Shown here: positions 8,436-16,711 of the stretch, one piece after another
Position numbering within the stretch: position 1 is the first letter of the stretch
Layout of the letters: each line of letters begins with the position of its first letter
Origin: Nostoc sp. CHAB 5824
Lineage (GTDB): Bacteria > Cyanobacteriota > Cyanobacteriia > Cyanobacteriales > Nostocaceae
Reading direction: 5' to 3'
NCBI RefSeq assembly: GCF_020829665.1
Contig: NZ_JAIVFT010000002.1
Span: 620,001 to 684,000 of the forward strand
DNA: 64,000 nt
The notes under the pieces: generated by a model
Told to the model about the DNA's origin: nothing
The model's database searches: none
Seen by the model: only the letters and a program-made list of their open reading frames with translations
Position numbers and translations under genes: made by a program

Positions 8436-9380
8436 TTATGCAGCGTGTTGACGATACCACTCAATGGTATTCTTTAGCCCTTGCTCAAAGCCTACCTGAG
8501 CCGTAAAGTTAAAGGCTTGCTTTGCCCGTTCAGTATCTAAACAGCGGCGGGGTTGACCATTAGGCTTGTCAGGTTGCCAAACAATTTCACCCTTAAACTC
8601 CATTAATTCGCAGATTAGAGTTATTAAATCAAGGATAGAGATTTCATAACCCGTTCCCAAGTTAACTGGTTCGGATTCGTTATAGAATTGAGTTCCCATA
8701 ACAATCCCCCGCGCTGCATCTTCTGAATACAAAAACTCGCGGGTAGGACTGCCATCACCCCAAACTGGGAGTTGCTTTTCTCCTTGAACTTGGGCTTCGT
8801 GAACTTTACGAATTAACGCTGGAATAACGTGGGAACTTCCTAGATCAAAGTTATCTTCTGGGCCATATAAATTTACTGGCAGTAGATAAATCCCATTAAA
8901 ATCATACTGCTGGCGGTAAGATTGCAATTGGACTAAAAGTGCTTTTTTAGCAATTCCGTAGGGGGCGTTGGTTTCCTCTGGGTAGCCATTCCAAAGATCA
9001 TCTTCTTTGAATGGCACTGGGGTAAATTTAGGATAGGCGCAGATTGTGCCAACACATACAAATTTTTGTACTCCAGCTTGATAGGCAGCATGAATTAGCT
9101 GGGTTCCCATAATCAAATTATCGTAGAACAACTCAGCAGGTTTTTCACGGTTCAGACCGATGCCACCGACATGAGCTGCTAGGTGGATAATTATGTCTTG
9201 CTGGTCAACTGCACGTTGGCTATTTTCCCACACACGAAGATCCCAATCGTGCGATCGCGGGATTGTAATCTTCTCAAAATCAGCCCCTGCTTTACACAGT
9301 TGATCTATCACCTGACGACCTAGAAACCCCGACCCACCAGTAACGAGAATGCGTTTATTTTTTAATTCTAAGGCGGTCAT
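8436..9380 (-). CDS. fcl: GDP-L-fucose synthase
   Basis: A 314-residue extended SDR enzyme, the NADPH-dependent 3,5-epimerase/4-reductase that turns GDP-4-keto-6-deoxymannose into GDP-L-fucose. The nucleotide-binding motif is TGGSGFLG near residue 14. The family-specific [18 protein letters not shown] block, [16 protein letters not shown], and the catalytic Tyr/Lys in [11 protein letters not shown] are all present; [23 protein letters not shown] is also diagnostic. It lies 23 bases downstream of gmd on the same strand, so the two successive enzymes form one operon. The symbol wcaG is used for the same enzyme. Confidence 0.95.
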   Translation of the reverse strand: MTALELKNKRILVTGGSGFLGRQVIDQLCKAGADFEKITIPRSHDWDLRVWENSQRAVDQQDIIIHLAAHVGGIGLNREKPAELFYDNLIMGTQLIHAAYQAGVQKFVCVGTICAYPKFTPVPFKEDDLWNGYPEETNAPYGIAKKALLVQLQSYRQQYDFNGIYLLPVNLYGPEDNFDLGSSHVIPALIRKVHEAQVQGEKQLPVWGDGSPTREFLYSEDAARGIVMGTQFYNESEPVNLGTGYEISILDLITLICELMEFKGEIVWQPDKPNGQPRRCLDTERAKQAFNFTAQVGFEQGLKNTIEWYRQHAA

Positions 9381-9403
9381 ATTTTTATTCTCTATGGTGC
9401 GAA

Positions 9404-10483
9404 TCAGAAGTGCAAAGCGCCTAGTTGCTGACGAATGGTCGCAATATCATCTGGAAATTGCGAACCATTTCCATTGGGTGAAGTGTGACCCAATGCTTGT
9501 AAATCTGCTTCTACCATTAAGGAAACTAGTTCTTCAAAGGTTACCGATGGTGCCCAGCCTAACTTCTGCCGTGCTTTGGTAGAATCGCCAATCAACAACT
9601 CTACCTCAGATGGACGAAGGTAACGCTCATCAAACTCTACATAATCTTGCCAATTGAGATTTACATAACTAAATGCCAGTTCCAAAAACTCGCGCACCGA
9701 GTGGGTTTCACCTGTAGAAATTACGTAATCGTCTGGCTGGTCTTTTTGCAACATTAACCACATTGCTTTAACGTAATCCTTCGCATAGCCCCAATCTCGC
9801 TTGGCGTCTAAATTACCCATATAAATTTTTTTCTGCTTCCCAGCAACGATACTAGCCACTGCTCTAGTAATTTTGCGGGTTACAAAGGTTTCACCTCGCC
9901 GTGGTGACTCGTGGTTAAAAAGTATGCCATTACAAGCAAACAAATCATAAGACTCACGATAATTTACAGTTTGCCAGTGGGCGTAAACTTTTGCACAAGC
10001 ATAGGGACTGCGGGGATAAAAGGGCGTTGTCTCAGTTTGAGGTATTGCTTGTACTAAACCGTACATTTCTGAAGAACCCGCCTGGTAAAATCGCACCTGA
10101 ATTCCGGTACGGTGTTGATAATCCCGAATTGCTTCCAACAGACGCAATGTTCCCATTCCTACAGCATCCACCGTGTATTCTGGTGAATCAAAGCTTACTC
10201 TGACATGGGATTGAGCGCCCAGGTTGTAAATTTCTACTGGCTTGACTTCTTCTAAAATGCGGCGCAAGGTTGTACCATCCGTCAAGTCACCGTAGTGAAG
10301 AAACAACCGCACTCCCTCTTTGTGAGGGTCTTCGTAAATGTGATCTATGCGGTCTGTGTTAAAAGTAGAAGTCCGGCGAATAATGCCATGAACCTCATAA
10401 CCTTGTTCCAACAAAAACTCACTTAGATATGAACCATCTTGACCAGTAATACCAGTAATCAACGCTCGTTTCTGTTGCGTCAT
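9404..10483 (-). CDS. gmd: GDP-mannose 4,6-dehydratase
   Basis: A 359-residue extended SDR enzyme. [16 protein letters not shown] is the classic N-terminal NAD(P)-binding motif, [15 protein letters not shown] the substrate region, SSEMYG and [15 protein letters not shown] carry the catalytic residues including the YxxxK pair. It makes GDP-4-keto-6-deoxymannose, the substrate of the next gene, fcl. Together they supply GDP-L-fucose (or GDP-rhamnose-type sugars) for surface polysaccharide and possibly for carotenoid glycosides. Length is normal and no damage is seen. Confidence 0.96.
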   Translation of the reverse strand: MTQQKRALITGITGQDGSYLSEFLLEQGYEVHGIIRRTSTFNTDRIDHIYEDPHKEGVRLFLHYGDLTDGTTLRRILEEVKPVEIYNLGAQSHVRVSFDSPEYTVDAVGMGTLRLLEAIRDYQHRTGIQVRFYQAGSSEMYGLVQAIPQTETTPFYPRSPYACAKVYAHWQTVNYRESYDLFACNGILFNHESPRRGETFVTRKITRAVASIVAGKQKKIYMGNLDAKRDWGYAKDYVKAMWLMLQKDQPDDYVISTGETHSVREFLELAFSYVNLNWQDYVEFDERYLRPSEVELLIGDSTKARQKLGWAPSVTFEELVSLMVEADLQALGHTSPNGNGSQFPDDIATIRQQLGALHF

Positions 10484-10973
10484 GCTTAATTATCCCTTAT
10501 TGTCTTTGATTAAAAAGTTACAGCCAATCTGATACAACGTAGCAGCTAATTGCCCAATTGCCTAATGGGAAACCTACGAGTTCTTGTTGTTAAAAGACTT
10601 TTTTCGTAAATAAATATACTTAATAAAAAATAATTTAACACGTAAGCCCAACCTTAGATAGACCAAGATTGTTTAATTATGTATATTCTTTCTTTTACCA
10701 GATAGATCAAGATTATTTTTATGTACGTTGTTTTTTTGTCAAAACTTCATATATCTTTGGTTTTGTGAAGACTGAATAAAATAAATATTTAAAATTAGAC
10801 TTCTTGCAAAAATCCGAACCAGTGCAAAACGAACCACAGATGGACACTCAGAGAAGTCTGAGTTAATTAGAAAGGCATAAATTATAGATAATTATATAAA
10901 GCGTTGAGTCTTAGAGAAAGAATTGGTACTTAGGGGCATTAACTGCCCCACAGAATTGACCCTAAGTAGTTAC
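10484..10973. other. Intergenic region between gmd and second sugar transferase
   Basis: 490 bases of AT-rich sequence, expected to hold the gmd promoter (minus strand) and the 3' end of the sugar transferase message. At about 10797-10812 there is a lone copy of the family B end (ttagacttcttgca) without a partner. No terminator or small gene was recognised. Confidence 0.4.
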
Positions 10974-11732
10974 TCAGTATGCCCCATTATTTTTGGGTAG
11001 AATCACCACATCAACAGTTTTCAAAATGATCCATAAATCAAGCCAGAAATTCCTAAATTTGACATAATGCAGGTCTATTTGGACTCGCCGAGGGTAGGGA
11101 ATATCATTACGCCCAGACACCTGCCACAAACCAGTAATTCCTGGACGGATTCTTAAAATCTCATCAATGTGACAACCGTATTTTGGCAGTTCTTCTGCTA
11201 CCAAGGGTCGGGGGCCGACCACACTCATGTCCCCTTTTAAAACGTTCCAGAACTGGGGAAATTCGTCTAAGCTAGTAATTCGCAAAAATCGACCAATTTT
11301 GGTAATCCGGGGGTCTTGTTTCAGCTTAAAACTGCTCTCAAATTCTTGTCGCAACTCGGGCGATGTTTCCATCATTTGCATGAGGATTTCGTCCGCATTG
11401 CTTACCATTGTTCGGAATTTAATACAATTAAACGCTTTGTAATTTTTCCCTACCCGTTCCTGGACATAAAAAATTGGCCCTTCTGAGCTGAAAGCAATCA
11501 GCAAGGTCAAAATTAAGTAGACGGGGAAGAACAAAATCAACACCGACAACGAAAACACTATATCGAACAGTCGTTTGGCAAACTCTCCGTTTAAACCCTG
11601 AAAAGATAAACCTTTGGGTTTAACTTTTGGCGTCTTTGTTTTTTGACCGCGTTTTAAGAAAGTACGCGTAGACGCTCTAGTGTCTTGCCGTACGCCTCGC
11701 TTGCCGGAGAGGAGTGAGCTCTGGGCAGTCAT
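10974..11732 (-). CDS. Exopolysaccharide sugar transferase (undecaprenyl-phosphate type)
   Basis: A second PF02397 sugar transferase. After an unusual basic N-terminus (about 45 residues) comes one membrane segment (LFDIVFSLSVLILFFPVYLI), then the catalytic domain: FNCIKFRTMVSNADE, DPRITKIGRFLRITSLDEFPQF, GDMSVVGPRPL, RPGITGLWQVSGR. It should load the first sugar onto undecaprenyl phosphate at the cytoplasmic membrane. Two adjacent ATGs follow an AAGGAG; the second (11730-11732, MTAQSSLL) has the better spacing. The N-terminal stretch SGKRGVRQDTRASTR is GC-rich and looks like repeat-derived sequence. It follows the GT4 gene by about 110 bases on the same strand. Confidence 0.9.
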   Translation of the reverse strand: MTAQSSLLSGKRGVRQDTRASTRTFLKRGQKTKTPKVKPKGLSFQGLNGEFAKRLFDIVFSLSVLILFFPVYLILTLLIAFSSEGPIFYVQERVGKNYKAFNCIKFRTMVSNADEILMQMMETSPELRQEFESSFKLKQDPRITKIGRFLRITSLDEFPQFWNVLKGDMSVVGPRPLVAEELPKYGCHIDEILRIRPGITGLWQVSGRNDIPYPRRVQIDLHYVKFRNFWLDLWIILKTVDVVILPKNNGAY

Positions 11733-11844
11733 CATACTCCTTAATAATCCACACCACACATAGTCCCAATATTAAAGCCAAAATGAGGTGCTTCTGGGGG
11801 GAAATTGCCAAAAGCCTAAAAAAATCAGACATTAACCAAGACCA

Positions 11845-12987
11845 TCATTCCAAAAACGGTCTTTTTTCGTTACATTTGTTTACAAAATCTAGATAACGAT
11901 CTGCAAAGATTTGCGGTGAAAACTGCGCGGCGTGCGATCGCATATACTCAGAACTGAACGAACCCTCATACATTTCAAACTTTTCTACTGCCTCCACCAA
12001 AGCCGCCTCTGTTTGCGTCTTGAAGAATATACCTGTCCCTGTATCCACACCAGAGCGGATATCTCGCACTGTTTCTAGAGCACCCCCTGCACCGTAGGCA
12101 ATCACTGGCGTGCCACAGGCTTGTGCTTCCACTAGGGCAATTCCAAAATCTTCACAAGCTGCATACACAAACGCCTTAGCCCTAGACATATATTTTTTTA
12201 CCACATTATCGGGTTGCCATCCCAATATTTGGATATTGGAGTTTGCCATTTCGCGAATCTTTTTCATTTCATCTCCTGTACCAATGACTACTAATGGTCG
12301 TTTTAGCTGATTAAAAGCGTTGACAATCAACGATACTTGCTTGTAACTCACTAACCGGGAAACTGTCAGGTAAAAGTCCTCTTTCTCAGACAGAAACGGA
12401 AATTCTGCAATATTCACTGGTGGGTAAATGACTGTTGCTTCTCGCCGATAGCAACGCCAAATCCGCCGAGCTGTATGCTGTGAGTTAGCAATGAAGTAAT
12501 CAACGCGATTGGCACTCAATACATCCCACTGGCGCAAACGATGTAATAAATATCGCGTCACCCACCCAGCGAAACCATTACCCACCTTGCTGTAGCGCAG
12601 ATAATCAAAGGTCAAGTCCCAGGCATAGCGCATAGGGCTGTGACAGTAGCAAATATGCATCTGTTCGGGCGTGGTAAGGATTCCCTTGGCAACAGCATGG
12701 GATGAAGACAGAATTACGTCATAATGTCGTAAATCAAGTTGTTCAATTGCCAAAGGCCACAAAGGCAAGTATTTTTGTACACCATTGCGGGCGTAGGGAA
12801 AGTCCTGAAGAAACGTCTTGCCAATCTGACGCTTATATAAATAACTTTCAGGATTGCTGGATTCAAAATCGATGAGCGCATACAAATCAGCATCAATGTG
12901 ATTCAAAATTTCTCGTACAACGAGTTCTGAACCACCGGTGGCTTTGGGTGTCAGCCACTCATGAACCAGAGCATATTTCAAGGGCAC
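11845..12987 (-). CDS. Glycosyltransferase family 4 (GT-B)
   Basis: A 380-residue GT-B fold enzyme. N-terminal YALVHEWLTPKATGGSELVVREIL is the acceptor-side loop, ICYCHSPMRYAWDL is typical of mannosyl/glucosyl transferases of surface polysaccharide loci, and the C-terminal nucleotide-sugar domain carries the E-x7-E motif in EDFGIALVEAQACGTPVIAYGAGG. It probably adds a sugar to a lipid-linked polysaccharide intermediate at the inner membrane face. Same strand as the sugar transferase at 10974 and the gmd/fcl pair, consistent with a surface polysaccharide locus. Confidence 0.9.
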   Translation of the reverse strand: MPLKYALVHEWLTPKATGGSELVVREILNHIDADLYALIDFESSNPESYLYKRQIGKTFLQDFPYARNGVQKYLPLWPLAIEQLDLRHYDVILSSSHAVAKGILTTPEQMHICYCHSPMRYAWDLTFDYLRYSKVGNGFAGWVTRYLLHRLRQWDVLSANRVDYFIANSQHTARRIWRCYRREATVIYPPVNIAEFPFLSEKEDFYLTVSRLVSYKQVSLIVNAFNQLKRPLVVIGTGDEMKKIREMANSNIQILGWQPDNVVKKYMSRAKAFVYAACEDFGIALVEAQACGTPVIAYGAGGALETVRDIRSGVDTGTGIFFKTQTEAALVEAVEKFEMYEGSFSSEYMRSHAAQFSPQIFADRYLDFVNKCNEKRPFLE

Positions 12988-13284
12988 AGCTAACTTGAAT
13001 AAATGGAAAATAGAAAGGCCAACTTGATGACGTTAACTGAAAAGGTTCCCCTTGTGATTAATTAACGGGAAGCGCCCCAGATTAGCACATCAGACGCAAT
13101 CTTTCCCTCAGAGGTTCCAGATGGATGCTGCAACCTGATAATCTCAGATTGGGCATTGGGGATTGCGTGTTGGGGATTAGGCATTGGGCATTTTTATTAT
13201 TCTCCTGCCTCTTAGCCTCTTCCCTAGTCCCCAGCCTCCAGTTCCCAATCCTTTGACGACAACTGATATAGAAATGGTGAATTT
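12988..13284. repeat. Divergent intergenic region with short degenerate repeats
   Basis: The gap between the GT4 gene and the CSP41-like gene carries a run of imperfect direct repeats of gggcattggggatt type at about 13154-13191, then a pyrimidine-rich stretch (cctcttagcctcttccctagtcccc). These are typical Nostoc intergenic low-complexity repeats. Both promoters must lie here, but none stands out. Confidence 0.4.
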
Positions 13285-14223
13285 ATGCGAATTCTAATTA
13301 TGGGTGGTACTCGGTTCATTGGTGTCTATTTGACTCAATTACTAGTGGAACAAGGACACGAGGTGGTGCTGTTCAATCGTGGGAATCGGCCAACACCTTC
13401 TTTACAGGGAGTAGGACAAATTATAGGCGATCGCACAGATGCTACTCAATTAAAGGCAAAGTTATCACAAGAAAATTTTGATGTCATTTTTGACAATAAC
13501 GGACGGGAACTTGCTGATACTCAACCACTAGCAGAGATTTTTCAAGACCGAGTGCAACATTTTGTGTATATGAGTTCTGCGGGAGTGTATCTCAAATCTG
13601 ACCAATTGCCCCATGTAGAAGGTGATCCAGTAGATCCCAAAAGTCGCCACAAGGGTAAGCATGAAACAGAAGCTTATCTCACGCAATCGGGATTGCCCTT
13701 TACCTCTATTCGTCCTACTTATATTTACGGGCCTCGTAATTATAATGAGTTGGAAGGCTGGTTTTTTGACAGAATTGTACGCGATCGCCCCATTCCCATC
13801 CCTGGAAATGGGTTGCATATTACGCAGCTAGGTCATGTAAAAGATTTGGCAAAAGCTTTGACTCAGGTTTTGGGTAATGAACAAGCCATAGAGCAAATTT
13901 ATAATATCTCTGGCGATCGCTTTGTCACTTTTGATGGTTTAGCCCGTGCTAGTGCTGTAGCGGCTGGCAAATCACCCGATGCTGTAAAAATTGTCCATTA
14001 CGACCCGAAAAAGTTTGATTTTGGCAAACGCAAAGCTTTTCCGATGCGAGTGCAGCATTTCTTTGCTTCGGTGAATAAAGCACAAACAGAATTAAACTGG
14101 CATCCTGAATATGATTTAATTTCTGGGTTACAAGATTCCCTGGAAAATGATTATTTAGCTAATGCAAAAGATAAGGCTGATGTTGATTTCTCTGTAGATG
14201 AGGAGATTTTACAAGCTGTGTGA
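13285..14223 (+). CDS. NAD-dependent epimerase/dehydratase, CSP41-like
   Basis: A 312-residue atypical SDR. It starts MRILIMGGTRFIGVYLTQLL, a Rossmann motif of the CSP41/RNA-binding epimerase group, then FVYMSSAGVYLKSDQLPHVEGDPVDPKSRHKGKHETE, where the usual YxxxK is replaced in part, followed by RPTYIYGPRNYNELEGWFFDRI. In plants the CSP41 proteins bind and protect chloroplast RNAs, and cyanobacterial homologues associate with ribosomes or RNA polymerase. The assignment rests on these blocks; a role as an ordinary nucleotide-sugar epimerase remains possible given the neighbouring sugar genes. Confidence 0.8.
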   Translation: MRILIMGGTRFIGVYLTQLLVEQGHEVVLFNRGNRPTPSLQGVGQIIGDRTDATQLKAKLSQENFDVIFDNNGRELADTQPLAEIFQDRVQHFVYMSSAGVYLKSDQLPHVEGDPVDPKSRHKGKHETEAYLTQSGLPFTSIRPTYIYGPRNYNELEGWFFDRIVRDRPIPIPGNGLHITQLGHVKDLAKALTQVLGNEQAIEQIYNISGDRFVTFDGLARASAVAAGKSPDAVKIVHYDPKKFDFGKRKAFPMRVQHFFASVNKAQTELNWHPEYDLISGLQDSLENDYLANAKDKADVDFSVDEEILQAV

Positions 14224-14277
14224 GTAAAGATGTTTAGGGGCACATTGCTGTGTGCTCCTACTAATGCGATTGCATCT

Positions 14278-15003
14278 TCACAACTCATCAGGGTTAACGC
14301 CTAACTCTCGCAGTTGTGCTGCTAATCTGTTAGCACGTTGACTTTCTAGTTCGAGGGGCGTGGGAAGCCAATTCCCGGATGCATCATACCAACGTAGCCA
14401 CAATCGCTCAATTCCTTGGTAAGAACCTTGCCAAAGTCCTAAGCCCAGTTGCAAACCTGGCATCCATACCCGTGGGGTACTCAAGTCCAATTCGCTGTAA
14501 CTATCTGCAACTAATTGGAATGCTTGGAGTTTGTCAGTGTAGCGGTCAAACACAATGTAGTAAGGAACTCGCAAAATCCGCTCATAAACTTCCCATTTGG
14601 TCGGCGGTTGGTTAATCTCCCGCAGAGTTTGTCCTAAGTCTTCTTTTTCAGTGCCAGGAGAAAGCAATTCTACCACTACAAAAGGAGCAATCCCTTCTTG
14701 CCAGATGACATAACTCAGACGCAAGTTTTGCTGTTCGTAGAGACGCGAAACTCCCACGGCAGCAAACCAGTCCGGGCGTTTGTACCACAGTGTATGCCGG
14801 AGGTCATAGTAAAGATTTAAGTCAGTGGCAACAAATACCTCCTCTGTTGGATAGTTAGGTGGACAAAAGGTTTCGCGCAGAAGTTGGGGCTGAAAAAGGT
14901 GAAATTCGTCAGGCAAACCAGAGTCCTCCGGGTATTCACTGGGAAGATCATACATGGTTGGTAAGACTTCTTTAGGAGAGAGAGGCGGGTCTGTTTGGTA
15001 CAT
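14278..15003 (-). CDS. Uma2-family (DUF820) protein
   Basis: A 241-residue member of the Uma2/DUF820 PD-(D/E)XK-like family. Recognisable are FVATDLNLYYD, RPDWFAAVGVSRL, FVVVELLSPGTEKED (the acidic E in VVELLSP aligns with the presumed active site), YYIVFDRYTDKLQAF and the C-terminal LGLGLWQGSYQGIERLWLRWYD. The short coiled tail ESQRANRLAAQLRELGVNPDEL is typical of the long cyanobacterial form. The families are greatly expanded in Nostoc and their role is not known. Three more lie in this window. Confidence 0.88.
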   Translation of the reverse strand: MYQTDPPLSPKEVLPTMYDLPSEYPEDSGLPDEFHLFQPQLLRETFCPPNYPTEEVFVATDLNLYYDLRHTLWYKRPDWFAAVGVSRLYEQQNLRLSYVIWQEGIAPFVVVELLSPGTEKEDLGQTLREINQPPTKWEVYERILRVPYYIVFDRYTDKLQAFQLVADSYSELDLSTPRVWMPGLQLGLGLWQGSYQGIERLWLRWYDASGNWLPTPLELESQRANRLAAQLRELGVNPDEL

Positions 15004-15084
15004 AAGGGGAATCCTGACCGACTAATTTTAAGTTAACGGATCACGATAAAGGTTTGGCAAAAATCAAAAGACAAATTTTTGAAA

Positions 15085-15678
15085 ATGAACGATCGCGAAA
15101 ATATTCAACAATATTTCATAAATCTCCTAAAGATTATCGAAAATCAAAGACCTGGATACATTGCTGTTTTAAAAGAAGGTTTACTCGATGATGAAATTCA
15201 GAATAGCATTATAACTCATCCAATTCCTGAAGGTTTAATCGCTATATATTCATGTGTTAAAGGATGTTGTTTTGAATGTCCTAATAATTTTGATTTTCCT
15301 ACATACTTACTTCCTGGATATGATTTAATCGAAATTGATAAAGTAGATAGCGTTATAAATCGTTTGCATAGCGTACACAAAGATCCAGATTGTTGGGGAT
15401 GGCAACCAGATATGATTCCTTTTTTATACGGTAGCGGAGGTGATTACTATTGCGTCAGAACTTTGTCAGACGATCAATCAGTTGTATGGACTCCTAAAGA
15501 TGATGTTTTATATATAATTTGTCAAAGTATTAAAGATTTTATTTTAATAGTTACGGAATGCTATAAACAAAATGCTTATTTTTTGGATGAAGATAGAGAT
15601 TTGGAATGTAATTATGATTTAGAAGAAAAAATTATAGTAAATTTCAACCAGAATTATTATCAAAATGGTTTAGAATAA
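15085..15678 (+). CDS. SMI1/KNR4 (SUKH)-family protein
   Basis: About 197 residues starting at ATG 15085 (an in-frame TTG lies two codons upstream). GLIAIYSCVKGCCFECPNNFDFPTYLLPGYDLIEIDKV and DMIPFLYGSGGDYYCVRTLSDDQSVVW fit the SUKH fold, where the GSGGD turn and the following beta strand are typical. SUKH proteins often act as immunity proteins against polymorphic toxins. Here it is alone: no toxin, Rhs or secretion gene is adjacent. It is AT-rich compared with its neighbours. The call is from motif resemblance. Confidence 0.65.
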   Translation: MNDRENIQQYFINLLKIIENQRPGYIAVLKEGLLDDEIQNSIITHPIPEGLIAIYSCVKGCCFECPNNFDFPTYLLPGYDLIEIDKVDSVINRLHSVHKDPDCWGWQPDMIPFLYGSGGDYYCVRTLSDDQSVVWTPKDDVLYIICQSIKDFILIVTECYKQNAYFLDEDRDLECNYDLEEKIIVNFNQNYYQNGLE

Positions 15679-15798
15679 AAATAATGATAAAACGCATAAA
15701 ATCCATTTGTTATAAGTTAAACCAAGAACTTAATAGTAGAGATTGAGTTGACATTGGGTAAAAATGTATACTTTATTTAATATTTAAATTAATTGCTT

Positions 15799-16677
15799 AT
15801 GGGACAATATCCACTCCACAATGTTCTACAAGCCCGTGCCCGCTTAGGTGAAGGCCCCATCTGGGATTCTACCAGAAGCCTACTGTACTGGGTTGATATT
15901 TATAACCATCGGGTGCATCAGTTCAATCCTGCTACAGGGAAAGACTTGTTTTTTGATGTGGGAGATGTAGTAGGTGCGATCGCCACAGCAGGTACAGATA
16001 GATTAATCATGGTACTGCGTCATCACCTGACATTCCTCAACACCCAGACAGGTGAAGTTAACCCCATTTTGGAAATTGAAGGAAATCTACCAGATAATCG
16101 TTTCAATGATGGCAAATGCGACTCTCAAGGCCGCTTTTGGTTTGGCTCGATGTGTTCTATGGAAAACCCCCAAGGTAGCCTATATCGCTATGACAATGAT
16201 GGTTCATTGCATGTAATGGAAACAGGATTGACTATTTCTAATGGTTTGGGGTGGAGTCCAGATCAAAAGACATTTTACTTAACAGATTCTCCTCAGCAAA
16301 AAATATATGCTTATGACTTTAATTCAGTAACAGGAAACATTAGTAATCGCCGTATTCTTGTTGATCTAACTCATGAATCGTTCTACCCAGATGGGTTGAC
16401 AATAGACAGTGAAGGACATATTTGGTCAGCGATGTGGAATGGATGGTGTGTGATTCGTTTCAGCCCCAAGGGTGAAGAGATATTGCGGGTAAAGCTACCT
16501 GTGCAATTGCCAACTAGTTGTACTTTTGGGGGTGAGGATTTGCAAACACTTTACATTACTACTGCTTCAGTTGGACTCAGCCAAGCAGAGATCGAAAAAA
16601 GTTTTTACTCTGGTGATTTGTTTGCTCTCCAAACTGATGTTACTGGATTACCTAATTGTGATTTTGAGGAATTATAA
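15799..16677 (+). CDS. SMP-30/gluconolactonase/LRE-family protein
   Basis: A 292-residue six-bladed beta-propeller lactonase-like protein. LGEGPIWDSTRSLLYWVDIYNHRVHQF carries the metal-binding Glu of the family (near residue 17), DNRFNDGKCDSQGRFWFGSM and TISNGLGWSPDQKTFYLTDS carry the Asn ligands, and YPDGLTIDSEGHIWSAMWNG the Asp ligand. These enzymes hydrolyse sugar lactones or organophosphates with a divalent metal in the cytosol. ATG 15799 is preferred over the TTG two codons upstream. Alone on its strand. Confidence 0.92.
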   Translation: MGQYPLHNVLQARARLGEGPIWDSTRSLLYWVDIYNHRVHQFNPATGKDLFFDVGDVVGAIATAGTDRLIMVLRHHLTFLNTQTGEVNPILEIEGNLPDNRFNDGKCDSQGRFWFGSMCSMENPQGSLYRYDNDGSLHVMETGLTISNGLGWSPDQKTFYLTDSPQQKIYAYDFNSVTGNISNRRILVDLTHESFYPDGLTIDSEGHIWSAMWNGWCVIRFSPKGEEILRVKLPVQLPTSCTFGGEDLQTLYITTASVGLSQAEIEKSFYSGDLFALQTDVTGLPNCDFEEL

Positions 16678-16711
16678 CAATTTACAGGTAATTAAACTAT
16701 TGTGCTATTGT

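Noticed and set aside
8230..8451. Plus-strand 73-codon frame over a hairpin and a repeat element
   Set aside because: It spans a terminator and a MITE-like element, and covers the fcl stop codon.
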